This document shows, piece by piece, positions 9,460 to 15,172 of a stretch of 38,177 bases of DNA. The notes below the pieces were generated by a model. It did no database searches. It was not told the DNA's origin and was given only the letters and a program-made list of their open reading frames with translations. Positions within the stretch are counted from its first letter, which is position 1. The number at the start of each line of letters is the position of its first letter. Source of the stretch: an uncultured Desulfobulbaceae bacterium. GTDB taxonomy: Bacteria; Desulfobacterota; Desulfobulbia; Desulfobulbales; CALZHT01. The DNA lies in assembly GCA_945787445.1 (NCBI GenBank), contig CALZHT010000081.1, forward strand, positions 1 to 38,177, read 5' to 3'. The translations under genes were made by a program, and so were the position numbers.

Positions 9460-9686
9460 TTCCCCGACTCAAATTTACGGTCGGCAAGGAGCCGCTTGAG
9501 GGCTTTTCCTTTGGTTTTCAGTATGCCTCGACCGGCCTTAAGCATGTCATCCGGCAGAGGTTCCATGATGATCTTGCCGTTTTGCTCCTCAACTGAAATC
9601 CGGGTACCTTTGCGGATATTCAATTTCTTCCTCATGGTAGCCGGGATGGTGACTTGGCCTTTTATGGTTGCTGTGGTGGTTGGCAT
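9456..9686 (-). CDS. vapB: AbrB/SpoVT-type antitoxin partner of the downstream PIN toxin
   Basis: The 76-residue protein carries an N-terminal swapped-hairpin DNA-binding domain (IKGQVTIPATMRKKLNI, then GTRISVEEQNGKIIMEPL) of the SpoVT/AbrB fold. The C-terminal tail is basic and likely wraps the toxin. A good ribosome binding site (AGGAGAT) lies just upstream of the ATG. It is the first gene of a two-gene operon and, as is usual for this class, should neutralise the PIN toxin and repress its own promoter. Confidence 0.9.
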   Translation of the reverse strand: MPTTTATIKGQVTIPATMRKKLNIRKGTRISVEEQNGKIIMEPLPDDMLKAGRGILKTKGKALKRLLADRKFESGK

Positions 9687-9720
9687 GGGATATCTCCTGT
9701 ATTACCTTTTTACATAAATA

Positions 9721-9741
9721 ATTATACATTCAATTATGCAT
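9721..9741 (-). promoter_or_regulatory. Candidate promoter/operator of the first vapBC operon
   Basis: Upstream of vapB are two near-identical 9-base direct repeats, ATTATACAT and ATTATGCAT, 12 bases apart (about one helical turn). The minus strand here contains TATAAT, a consensus -10 hexamer. The -35 element is poor (TTGTCA with only about 14 bases of spacing). The repeats could be half-sites for the AbrB-type antitoxin; this is inference from position. Confidence 0.4.
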
Positions 9742-9804
9742 GACAAGTCTAAAACGGCCTCAATATATGGACCTGACAATGCTGAAATACGAGCAACAAA
9801 AAAG

Positions 9805-9851
9805 AAAAGGACTCAAAAAGATACATGAAGCCACCAGAGGAGCCACCAAAT
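9805..9851. repeat. 47-bp dispersed repeat, copy 1
   Basis: This stretch matches 11010-11056 at 44 of 47 positions in the same orientation. Both copies lie in intergenic DNA next to toxin-antitoxin operons. The substitutions do not preserve a common reading frame (a 39-codon ORF at 9779-9898 crosses this copy but is not kept in the other), so it is probably non-coding. Confidence 0.75.
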
Positions 9852-9909
9852 TTCTTTCAGGTTCTTCCCCTGCTATTCTCAACCTCCTATTGAGATAATA
9901 AAAAACTAT

Positions 9910-9955
9910 TTGCATTACGTATTGTTTGTTACTATTATTATCATCAGATGATAAT
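9910..9955 (+). promoter_or_regulatory. Promoter with overlapping perfect palindromic operator for the TumE/TumA-like operon
   Basis: A -35 hexamer TTGCAT (9910-9915) and a -10 hexamer TATTAT (9933-9938) are 17 bases apart. A perfect 19-base palindrome (ATTATCATC-A-GATGATAAT, 9937-9955) overlaps the end of the -10. A ribosome binding site (AAGGATAGGAA) follows directly before the ATG at 9971. The palindrome is a natural binding site for the dimeric HTH antitoxin encoded by the second gene, implying autorepression. Confidence 0.72.
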
Positions 9956-9970
9956 CATTAAGGATAGGAA

Positions 9971-10213
9971 ATGGTCGCAGGTATTAAAATCGAAGACGAA
10001 ACCCTTGAAACATTATTGCAGCTTGATGGTGAAGTTTTTCCCATGGATAACGGCTGTTGGACAAAATTTGAAGCTAAGCGTATCAAACCAAGCCAGTACA
10101 TTCCACATGGGATAAAATACTCACTTTCCCTGCATGATAATAATAACAGGCGTATCGTCGGATTCGATAATGCCCATGCTGAAAGTCGGCATTATGTCAA
10201 AAGAAGAATATAA
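9971..10213 (+). CDS. TumE-like (DUF6516) toxin, apparently C-terminally shortened
   Basis: The 80-residue product carries the core of the TumE/DUF6516 toxin family: an N-terminal segment with ETLLQLDGEVFP, then PHGIKYSLSLHD, RRIVGFDNAHA and HYVKRRI. As I recall the family, members usually continue about 20-25 residues past this point with a YDH.H-type segment and an acidic C-terminal helix. Here translation stops directly after KRRI, and the next gene starts inside the last 20 bases. The toxin may therefore be truncated, possibly inactive, or a short natural variant. It is the first gene of an operon with an HTH-type partner, the expected order for this system. Confidence 0.72.
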   Translation: MVAGIKIEDETLETLLQLDGEVFPMDNGCWTKFEAKRIKPSQYIPHGIKYSLSLHDNNNRRIVGFDNAHAESRHYVKRRI

Positions 10214-10535
10214 AAAAAGAACGATTGCCATCGCCAAGGGTAAATACGTCCCGAGACGGGGTGAACCTAAAATCTGGTTTGAATCCCTCCAGACCATGTC
10301 TCAGGTGCTGTGCAACGAAAACCAACAACTGCTTAAAACCATTATCGAGCAGAAACCAAACTCTCTTAAAGAACTTGAAAACATTACCGGCAGGAAGAGC
10401 AGCAACTTGTCACGTACATTAAAGACAATGGCACGTTATGGAATTGTCGAACTTTCAAAGCAAAAAAAGAATGTCAGACCAACGGTTAAGGTTACTGACT
10501 TTAAAGTGGAGTTTGGGTTGGGTCAGCATGCTTGA
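10194..10535 (+). CDS. HTH antitoxin/regulator, TumA-like partner of the upstream toxin
   Basis: Starting at the ATG at 10194 (MSKEEYKKRTIAIAKG) the protein has 113 residues. Longer in-frame starts at 10134 and 10176 exist but lie deep inside the toxin gene. Residues ~25-113 form a winged helix-turn-helix of the MarR/ArsR-like kind (NSLKELENITGRKSSNLSRT as helix-turn-helix, YGIVELSKQKKNVRPTVKVT as the wing). The 20-base overlap with the toxin gene implies translational coupling. The protein probably binds the palindrome at 9937-9955 and inhibits the toxin. A hairpin terminator follows about 15 bases after the stop. Confidence 0.78.
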   Translation: MSKEEYKKRTIAIAKGKYVPRRGEPKIWFESLQTMSQVLCNENQQLLKTIIEQKPNSLKELENITGRKSSNLSRTLKTMARYGIVELSKQKKNVRPTVKVTDFKVEFGLGQHA

Positions 10536-10546
10536 GTTGGCCATCC

Positions 10547-10610
10547 TAAAAAAAAAGGCCTGTCACCATCTTCAGGCAACAGGCCTTTTTGTCACTTGTG
10601 GCGGGGCCGA
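10547..10610 (-). repeat. tRNA-Asp 3' tip plus terminator, duplicated segment (left copy)
   Basis: Together with 10854-10916 this forms a pair of ~63-base direct repeats with few differences. Read on the minus strand, each consists of the last bases of tRNA-Asp (TCGGCCCCGCCA), the spacer CAAGTGACAAAA, and a hairpin GGCCTGTT...GACAGGCC followed by a T run. The pair brackets the GIY-YIG pseudogene. It looks like duplication of the original downstream flank of a tRNA-Asp gene. Confidence 0.8.
10549..10591 (+). terminator. Bidirectional hairpin terminator after the TumE/TumA-like operon
   Basis: AAGGCCTGT pairs with ACAGGCCTT across a ~20-base loop and is followed by TTTTTG on the plus strand and preceded by a run of nine A, so it can end transcription in both directions. 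The stem is part of the duplicated tRNA-Asp downstream flank and so was probably recruited rather than evolved for this operon. Confidence 0.65.
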
Positions 10611-10663
10611 TCCCGCCAAGAGGCGGAAAACTCACAACCTTCCCGCATTACTTGCGGGACGTT

Positions 10664-10851
10664 CTAATTCAAAGCGCTACTTTTGTCGGACAACTCTTCA
10701 ACATGAACCAACTCCCACGGACCTTTTGACTTAGTATATTTTGATCGACCTTGATTATGTCTCTCAAGGCGGGATTCTACATCCTGGGTTGAGCCTATGT
10801 AATAGCTCCCGTCTTTTTTTGACTTTGCAGAATGTACATGTAATAGGGCAT
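10664..10851 (-). pseudogene. Frameshifted GIY-YIG endonuclease gene
   Basis: The minus strand starts MPYYMYILQSQKK, then needs one extra A in the run of seven (plus-strand T7 at 10814-10820) to continue as DGSYYIGSTQDVESRLERHN and SKYTKSKGPWELVHVEELSD. This has the GIY-YIG core (the GSYYIGST strand), the conserved Arg and the RHN helix. After SDKSSAL another one-base loss leads to a stop. With that base restored, the frame reads ELERPASNAGRL, which is a translation of tRNA-Asp-like sequence. So this is a small GIY-YIG nuclease of ~80-90 residues, broken twice, lying between duplicated tRNA-Asp 3' ends. Homing-type mobility is inference. Confidence 0.8.
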
Positions 10852-10853
10852 GG

Positions 10854-10916
10854 TAAAAAAAAGGCCTGTCACCAATCTCTAGGCAACAGGCCTTTTGTCA
10901 CTTGTGGCGGGGCCGA
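10854..10916 (-). repeat. tRNA-Asp 3' tip plus terminator, duplicated segment (right copy)
   Basis: This is the right-hand partner of 10547-10610. On the minus strand the hairpin GGCCTGTT...GACAGGCC ends in a T run that stops three bases before the ATG of the GIY-YIG pseudogene. It is joined on its right to a longer tRNA-Asp 3' half (10905-10950), so this copy keeps the natural tRNA-to-terminator junction. Confidence 0.8.
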
Positions 10917-10950
10917 CGAGACTCGAACTCGCGACCTCCGGTGTGACAGG
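10905..10950 (-). repeat. Orphan tRNA-Asp 3' half: distal attachment-site-like repeat of the islet
   Basis: These 46 bases equal positions 14851-14896 (the 3' half of the intact tRNA-Asp, from the anticodon loop through CCA) with a single mismatch at 10942. There is no matching 5' half beside it, so it is not a functional tRNA. One intact tRNA at one end and its 3' half as a direct repeat at the other is the classic footprint of site-specific integration at the 3' part of a tRNA gene. The DNA between is about 3.95 kb. Confidence 0.88.
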
Positions 10951-11009
10951 CTCACCAAAATGCATGCCTCCCAATGATTTCAAGCAGTTAGAACATGCTC
11001 AAAATGATT

Positions 11010-11056
11010 AAAAGGGCTCAAAAAGATACAGGAAGCCACCAGAGGAGCCATCAAAT
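11010..11056. repeat. 47-bp dispersed repeat, copy 2
   Basis: This is the same-orientation partner of 9805-9851 (44/47 identical). This copy lies inside the tRNA-bounded islet, just upstream of the second vapBC operon, whereas copy 1 lies outside it. The rest of 10951-11195 is AT-rich; a 12-base palindrome AAGAATATTCTT at 11158-11169 just before the ribosome binding site is a possible but weak antitoxin operator. Confidence 0.75.
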
Positions 11057-11195
11057 ATCCAAAAAACTATCTTTCTTGATAAAAATGCAGGAAAATAATA
11101 TTTTTTTGATAAACTACAAACATTAGAATGGTTCAAGGAAATAGAAATTTTCCAAGGAAGAATATTCTTGATTATCTTTTGCATGGAGGTCAGTC

Positions 11196-11411
11196 TTGAA
11201 AGTAACAAAACAAGGTCAAGTAACAATACCAAGAGAATTGCGGAAGCAGCTTGGTTTCCTGCCGGAAACGGAAGTTGAATTTATTGTTGAAGGAAGTACG
11301 ATTCGTCTGGTCAGAAAACTTAAAAAACCGGCTGATGCGTTAAATGCCATTTACGGCAGAAAATCATTTGTCAAGTCAACTGATGAGCTAATGAGGATGC
11401 TTCGAAAGTGA
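11196..11411 (+). CDS. vapB: AbrB-type antitoxin of the second PIN toxin module
   Basis: The 71-residue protein shows the SpoVT/AbrB DNA-binding hairpin (VTKQGQVTIPRELRKQLGF, then TEVEFIVEGSTIRLVRKL) and a short C-terminal toxin-binding tail. It appears to start with TTG at 11196, supported by a strong GGAGGT five bases upstream. Its stop overlaps the start of the toxin gene. It lies inside the tRNA-Asp-bounded islet, upstream of the TOTE-type gene, and could help retain the islet by addiction (inference). Confidence 0.88.
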   Translation: MKVTKQGQVTIPRELRKQLGFLPETEVEFIVEGSTIRLVRKLKKPADALNAIYGRKSFVKSTDELMRMLRK

Positions 11412-11815
11412 GATCCTGGCTTGTTGATACGAATGTTCTGTTAGATATCATCGGCTCAGACTCGAAATTCGGTGAGCTGTCAAAAAACGCTCTATTAGAT
11501 TGTTCGGAAAAAGGCATATTGGTTATAAATCCTGTTGTATTCGCTGAAGTTGGCGCAATGATCGACACTATTGAGGAGTTAAACGATTTATTGCCTGTTT
11601 CGCTTTTTCACAGGCATGAAATTCCTTGGGAAGCGGCCTATCTTGCCGGGCAAGCTTTAGTGCGCTACAAACGCCAGGGTGGGAAGAAAAAAAGAATCTT
11701 AGCGGATTTCCTGATTGGTGCGCACGCAACGGTTTCCGGTATGGATATTATTAGTCGTGATAGTGGATATAGCAAATATTTTACAGTTAAAGTACTTAAC
11801 CCTGCCGAGAAATAG
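11408..11815 (+). CDS. vapC: VapC-type PIN-domain toxin, second module
   Basis: The 135-residue PIN protein has Asp in WLVDTNVLLDI, Glu in NPVVFAEVG, Asp in RILADFLIGAHA and Asp in ISRDSGYSKYF, the four acidic positions of a metal-dependent ribonuclease. The GTG start at 11408 overlaps the antitoxin gene by four bases. The protein differs clearly from the first VapC (9058-9459), so the modules were acquired independently rather than duplicated. The TOTE gene begins 40 bases after its stop, so the three genes could be one transcription unit. Confidence 0.9.
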   Translation: MRSWLVDTNVLLDIIGSDSKFGELSKNALLDCSEKGILVINPVVFAEVGAMIDTIEELNDLLPVSLFHRHEIPWEAAYLAGQALVRYKRQGGKKKRILADFLIGAHATVSGMDIISRDSGYSKYFTVKVLNPAEK

Positions 11816-11854
11816 AATAAATTTTTATTATTTAATAGGACTCAACAAATCATC

Positions 11855-14704
11855 ATGATTACTGAGTCTTGCCCGAATCACAATTCTCCGCCTGATATCA
11901 AAATTGCTCTGTTCCGTGATCTTTTTCGAGGTCGCAGCGATGTGTACCCACGCCGTTTCGAGAGCAGGAAAACTGGTAAGACAGGTTATGTACCGGCCTC
12001 TGCCAATGAGTGGGTTCGAGGTTTATGCGACAAACGAAAAGTGAAGTGTGCTGAATGTCCGAACAGAAAGTTCTTTCAGGTCACTGATGAAATAATCCAT
12101 TGGCATCTCTCAGGAAACGATAACTCCGGCCGCGATTTTGTCATGGGAGTTTATCCCATGCTCCAGGACGAGACTTGTTTCTTAATTGCTGCAGATTTCG
12201 ACAAAGAAAGCTGGAGGGAGGATACGGGGGCTTTCATGAAAACATGCCGCCGTTTTAATTTACCGGCTGCCCTGGAGCGTTCCCGTTCCGGGAACGGCGG
12301 CCACATCTGGATGTTTTTCGAAGAACCGATACCTGCAGTGCTGGCACGAAAACTGGCTTCACACATACTCACAGAAACGATGGAGCAGCGGCCTGGTATT
12401 GGTCTGGATTCCTATGATCGCTTCATCCCCAATCAAGACACCTTGCCTCAAGGAGGTTTTGGAAGTCTCATTGCTCTGCCGCTTCAAAAGAAACCCCGTT
12501 TAGAAGGAAACAGTCTTTTTATCGACGAGGACTTCGTTCCCTTTATCGACCAATGGGAATTTCTGGCAACAATAAAAAAAATCAGTCTGCATCAGGTGGA
12601 AGAAATTGTACGGAAAGCAGAGGCCAGGGGCCGGGTTGTTGGAGTACGTATATCTCCACAGGATGAAGAAGATGATACACCCTGGTCCGCACCTCCCTCC
12701 CGCCGTCGGAAAGATCCACCTGTGCCGGACCTTCCCGAAAACCTCGAACTGGTAATCGGAGACCAGATATACATCCAAGACAAGAAACTCTCTCCTGGGC
12801 TTCGCAACCGTCTCATTCGGCTGGCAGCGTTTCAAAATCCCGAGTTTTACAAAGCACAAGTCATGCGAATTTCTACTTACGGAAAAGAGAGAATTATCAC
12901 TTGTGCCGAGGAATATCCTTCACATATTGGCTTGCCTCGCGGCTGTCTGGAAGAGGTAATAGCTCTTCTGGAGGATTTAAAAGTCAAGGCAGTCCTCCAA
13001 GACGAACGATTTGCCGGGGCACCTTTGACAGGATCGTTTCAGGGAAAGCTTCGGCCGGATCAACTGGCTGCCGCGAAAGTTATGGAAGCCCATGACACCG
13101 GGGTGTTATCCGCCACAACGGCATTCGGGAAAACAGTAATTGCAGCCTGGTTGATAGCCAGGCGAGGCGTCAATACACTGGTCCTTGTTCATCGGAGGCA
13201 ACTTTTGGAGCAATGGGTTGAACGGTTGTCTGTATTCCTGGATATACCGTTCAACGCCATAGGCCGGATCGGTGGTGGCAAGAAAAACCCAACAGGCAGG
13301 CTGGATGTAGCAATAATACAGAGCCTGACGCATAAAGGTGTGGTGGATGACCGAGTCGGTGATTATGGACATATCGTTGTTGATGAATGCCATCATCTCT
13401 CCGCCCGTAGTTTCGAGCTTGTCGTCCGGCGAGCCAAAGCCAAATTCGTTACCGGACTTTCAGCCACCGTAACTCGAAAAGACGGTCACCATCCTATTAT
13501 TTTCATGCAATGCGGTCCAATACGCTATCGAGTCGAACCGAAAAAAGAAGCAAAAAAACGCCCATTCGTTCATCGCGCTATCGTTCGGCCAACAGGATTT
13601 CAACTTTCAAAAATTATGTCCCAGGACGACCGTCTCAAGCTCCATGAACTGTATCTAGAATTGATTACAGATGAAAACCGAAACCGACTTATCTGTTCAG
13701 ATGTTGTAGCGGCTGTAAAGGAAGGACGTTCCCCCCTGGTATTAACAGAGCGCACCAGCCATCTTGATGTGCTGTCGCAGCAGTTATCCCCCGAGGTAGA
13801 ACATTTGATTGTTTTGCGCGGAGGCATTGGCAAGAAAAAATTGAAAAACATAATGGTCCAACTGGCAACAATTCCTGAAGATGAACAACGAGTGTTGTTG
13901 GCAACTGGCCGGTATATAGGCGAAGGATTTGACGATCCCAGGCTGGACACGCTCTTTCTGACTCTACCTGTCTCTTGGCGGGGAATTATTACTCAGTATG
14001 CCGGACGATTACATCGCTTGCATGACCGCAAGCGCGAAGTCCTGATCTATGATTATGCCGATCTCGACGAGCCTATGCTGGCAAGAATGTTCGAACGCCG
14101 CTGCCGGGGATACGAGTCGATCGGGTATACAATAAAGATTCCCGGGAGCGCAGTCCCCGGATGGCCGGCTGAAGTAACCCTTCCAGATGATCACCAGTGG
14201 AAACAAAACTACATCGGTACTATCAGACGGTTGATTCGTGATGGTGTGGACAGGCCACTTGCAACTTTGTTTCTCAATGCGACCCGGGCACTATCTCCAG
14301 ATGCCGAAGGGGTAGAAAGAGCACGCAGCGCCAGCGAGGCATTCCTGTATAGCCAGTTGCAATCCCTGCCGCAGACTGCAAACAGGTTTAACCTAAATGT
14401 AGAACTGCCAATTCCTTTTGATGGCAGGGGAAAAATGGAAGTCGATCTTCTCGATGCAGATAGCCGTATCGCGATTGAGATCGACGGGGCGCAACACTTA
14501 AGCGATCCAATAGCATATCGTCGTGATCGACGAAAAGATCAGTTATTGCAGGAAAACAGTTATTTTATCCTGCGTTTTCTTGCCGAGGATATCAGTAAGC
14601 ATCTTGATGAGGTCCTCGACGCTATCCAACGCACACTGACTAATCGCGACAGTGTCACTTCGAAAAAAAGTGGGCCATTAAAAGAAAACAAAAATGCTGT
14701 CTGA
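11855..14704 (+). CDS. TOTE-type conflict protein: archaeo-eukaryotic primase + SF2 helicase + DUF559/Vsr-like nuclease
   Basis: The 949-residue protein has three enzymatic parts. Residues ~15-235 match the primase (AEP) domain of TOTE conflict systems: a Cys cluster (C58, C65, C68), catalytic D114 and D116 in IAADFD, H150 in SGNGGH, and D185 in GLDSYD. Residues ~395-760 are a superfamily 2 helicase: AFGKT (423-427) as Walker A, DECH (510-513), GLSAT motif III, GRYIGEGFDDP and QYAGRLHR as motifs V and VI. Residues ~830-930 are a DUF559/Vsr-like nuclease with EVDLLD, RIAIEIDGAQH and a basic YRRDRRKD. All key residues seem intact. Such proteins are thought to act against invading DNA; substrate and trigger are unknown. 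It lies in a tRNA-Asp-bounded islet downstream of a VapBC pair. A plain ResIII restriction helicase is excluded by the primase domain. Confidence 0.9.
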   Translation: MITESCPNHNSPPDIKIALFRDLFRGRSDVYPRRFESRKTGKTGYVPASANEWVRGLCDKRKVKCAECPNRKFFQVTDEIIHWHLSGNDNSGRDFVMGVYPMLQDETCFLIAADFDKESWREDTGAFMKTCRRFNLPAALERSRSGNGGHIWMFFEEPIPAVLARKLASHILTETMEQRPGIGLDSYDRFIPNQDTLPQGGFGSLIALPLQKKPRLEGNSLFIDEDFVPFIDQWEFLATIKKISLHQVEEIVRKAEARGRVVGVRISPQDEEDDTPWSAPPSRRRKDPPVPDLPENLELVIGDQIYIQDKKLSPGLRNRLIRLAAFQNPEFYKAQVMRISTYGKERIITCAEEYPSHIGLPRGCLEEVIALLEDLKVKAVLQDERFAGAPLTGSFQGKLRPDQLAAAKVMEAHDTGVLSATTAFGKTVIAAWLIARRGVNTLVLVHRRQLLEQWVERLSVFLDIPFNAIGRIGGGKKNPTGRLDVAIIQSLTHKGVVDDRVGDYGHIVVDECHHLSARSFELVVRRAKAKFVTGLSATVTRKDGHHPIIFMQCGPIRYRVEPKKEAKKRPFVHRAIVRPTGFQLSKIMSQDDRLKLHELYLELITDENRNRLICSDVVAAVKEGRSPLVLTERTSHLDVLSQQLSPEVEHLIVLRGGIGKKKLKNIMVQLATIPEDEQRVLLATGRYIGEGFDDPRLDTLFLTLPVSWRGIITQYAGRLHRLHDRKREVLIYDYADLDEPMLARMFERRCRGYESIGYTIKIPGSAVPGWPAEVTLPDDHQWKQNYIGTIRRLIRDGVDRPLATLFLNATRALSPDAEGVERARSASEAFLYSQLQSLPQTANRFNLNVELPIPFDGRGKMEVDLLDADSRIAIEIDGAQHLSDPIAYRRDRRKDQLLQENSYFILRFLAEDISKHLDEVLDAIQRTLTNRDSVTSKKSGPLKENKNAV

Positions 14705-14730
14705 TTATAATAATATTCGAACTGAGCTAC

Positions 14731-14765
14731 GACCTCCAGCCTGTTTTTGGAGGCCGTTTTGGTGG
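14731..14765 (+). terminator. Probable terminator of the TOTE-type gene
   Basis: CCTCCA (14733-14738) pairs with TGGAGG (14748-14753), followed by T-rich sequence. The stem is only six pairs and the T tract is interrupted, so efficiency is uncertain. The upstream bases 14720-14736 resemble the 5' end of tRNA-Asp read on the other strand. Confidence 0.45.
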
Positions 14766-14806
14766 CTTTTTAATTTTAATAAAATCAACAGGTTAGAAAA
14801 ACGGCA

Positions 14807-14842
14807 AAAAATAAGGGGTTAGCTGTCACAGGCTAACCCCTT
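14807..14842 (-). terminator. Intrinsic terminator downstream of tRNA-Asp
   Basis: On the minus strand AAGGGGTTAGC pairs perfectly with GCTAACCCCTT, followed by ATTTTTTG. It lies eight bases after the tRNA 3' end. Its sequence is unrelated to the GGCCTGTT-type terminators beside the orphan tRNA halves at 10.5-10.9 kb, as expected if the islet brought a new downstream flank. Confidence 0.85.
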
Positions 14843-14850
14843 GATTTAAC

Positions 14851-14896
14851 TGGCGGGGCCGACGAGACTCGAACTCGCGACCTCCGGCGTGACAGG
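14851..14896 (-). repeat. Proximal attachment-site-like repeat (3' half of the intact tRNA-Asp)
   Basis: These 46 bases pair as a direct repeat with 10905-10950 (45/46 identical). Together they bound the VapBC/TOTE islet. The shared segment runs from the anticodon loop to the CCA end, a common integration core for tyrosine recombinases, but no recombinase gene lies between the repeats. Confidence 0.88.
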
Positions 14897-14928
14897 CCGG
14901 CGTTCTAACCAAACTGAACTACGACCCC
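14851..14928 (-). tRNA. tRNA-Asp (anticodon GUC)
   Basis: The minus strand folds into a complete tRNA: acceptor GGGGTCG/CGGCCCC, D arm with TAGTTCAG, anticodon stem CCGGC/GCCGG with loop CTGTCAC (anticodon GTC), T arm GTTCGAGTC, discriminator G and encoded CCA. It lies downstream of tRNA-Val and is probably cotranscribed with it. Its 3' half is the attachment-like repeat of the islet to its left, and the integration keeps the tRNA intact. Confidence 0.95.
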
Positions 14929-14974
14929 GCAATATATCTTTTGTTGCCTCGAAGGCTTTCTTCTTGGTTGCGGT

Positions 14975-15031
14975 CTCGCGACCTTCCCGCATCACATGCG
15001 GGACGTTCTAACCAAACTGAACTACGAACCC
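14975..15031 (-). pseudogene. Truncated tRNA-Asp copy with a substituted anticodon arm
   Basis: The minus strand repeats the tRNA-Asp 5' part (GGGTTCGTAGTTCAG... to TTAGAACG, one change in the acceptor) including the TATTGC just upstream. The anticodon arm is then TCCCGC-ATGTGAT-GCGGGA, whose loop would present GUG, a histidine anticodon. It resumes as AGGTCGCGAG and breaks off, with no T loop or acceptor 3' strand, so it cannot be a functional tRNA. The same TCCCGC...GCGGGA arm occurs at the tail of the GIY-YIG pseudogene (10640-10665), suggesting a common origin. Confidence 0.75.
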
Positions 15032-15081
15032 GCAATATGTAAGTGTTTAAACGGTTTCAATCGTTTAAACGGTTATTTTTT

Positions 15082-15157
15082 TGGTGGGCGGAACAGGGCT
15101 TGAACCTGTGACCCCCGGCTTGTAAGGCCGATGCTCTCCCAACTGAGCTACCCGCCC
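15082..15157 (-). tRNA. tRNA-Val (anticodon UAC)
   Basis: A complete 76-base tRNA is read on the minus strand: acceptor GGGCGGG pairing with TCCGCCC, D arm GCTCAGTTGGGAGAGC, anticodon loop CTTACAA (anticodon TAC), T arm GGTTCAAGCC and encoded CCA. It is the first tRNA after the promoter at 15173-15201 and precedes the damaged and intact tRNA-Asp copies. Confidence 0.96.
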
Positions 15158-15172
15158 AAACAGGTGGCGTTT

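Noticed and set aside
9779-9898. 39-codon plus-strand ORF over the dispersed repeat
   Set aside because: The frame is not preserved in the second repeat copy, and no ribosome binding site or homology is evident.
10741-10977. Plus-strand open frame of 78 codons across the tRNA repeats
   Set aside because: It reads the antisense of the GIY-YIG pseudogene, a terminator and a tRNA half; the sequence is explained by those features.
14851-14928. Possibility that the orphan tRNA-Asp half at 10905-10950 is a second functional tRNA-Asp
   Set aside because: Its upstream flank (read on the minus strand) lacks any D arm or acceptor 5' strand, so it cannot fold into a tRNA.
15045-15074. Direct repeat GTTTAAACGGTT (two copies, 18 bases apart) between tRNA-Val and the damaged tRNA
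   Set aside because: Only two short AT-rich palindromic units; a weak hairpin could form but there is no convincing terminator or binding-site logic.
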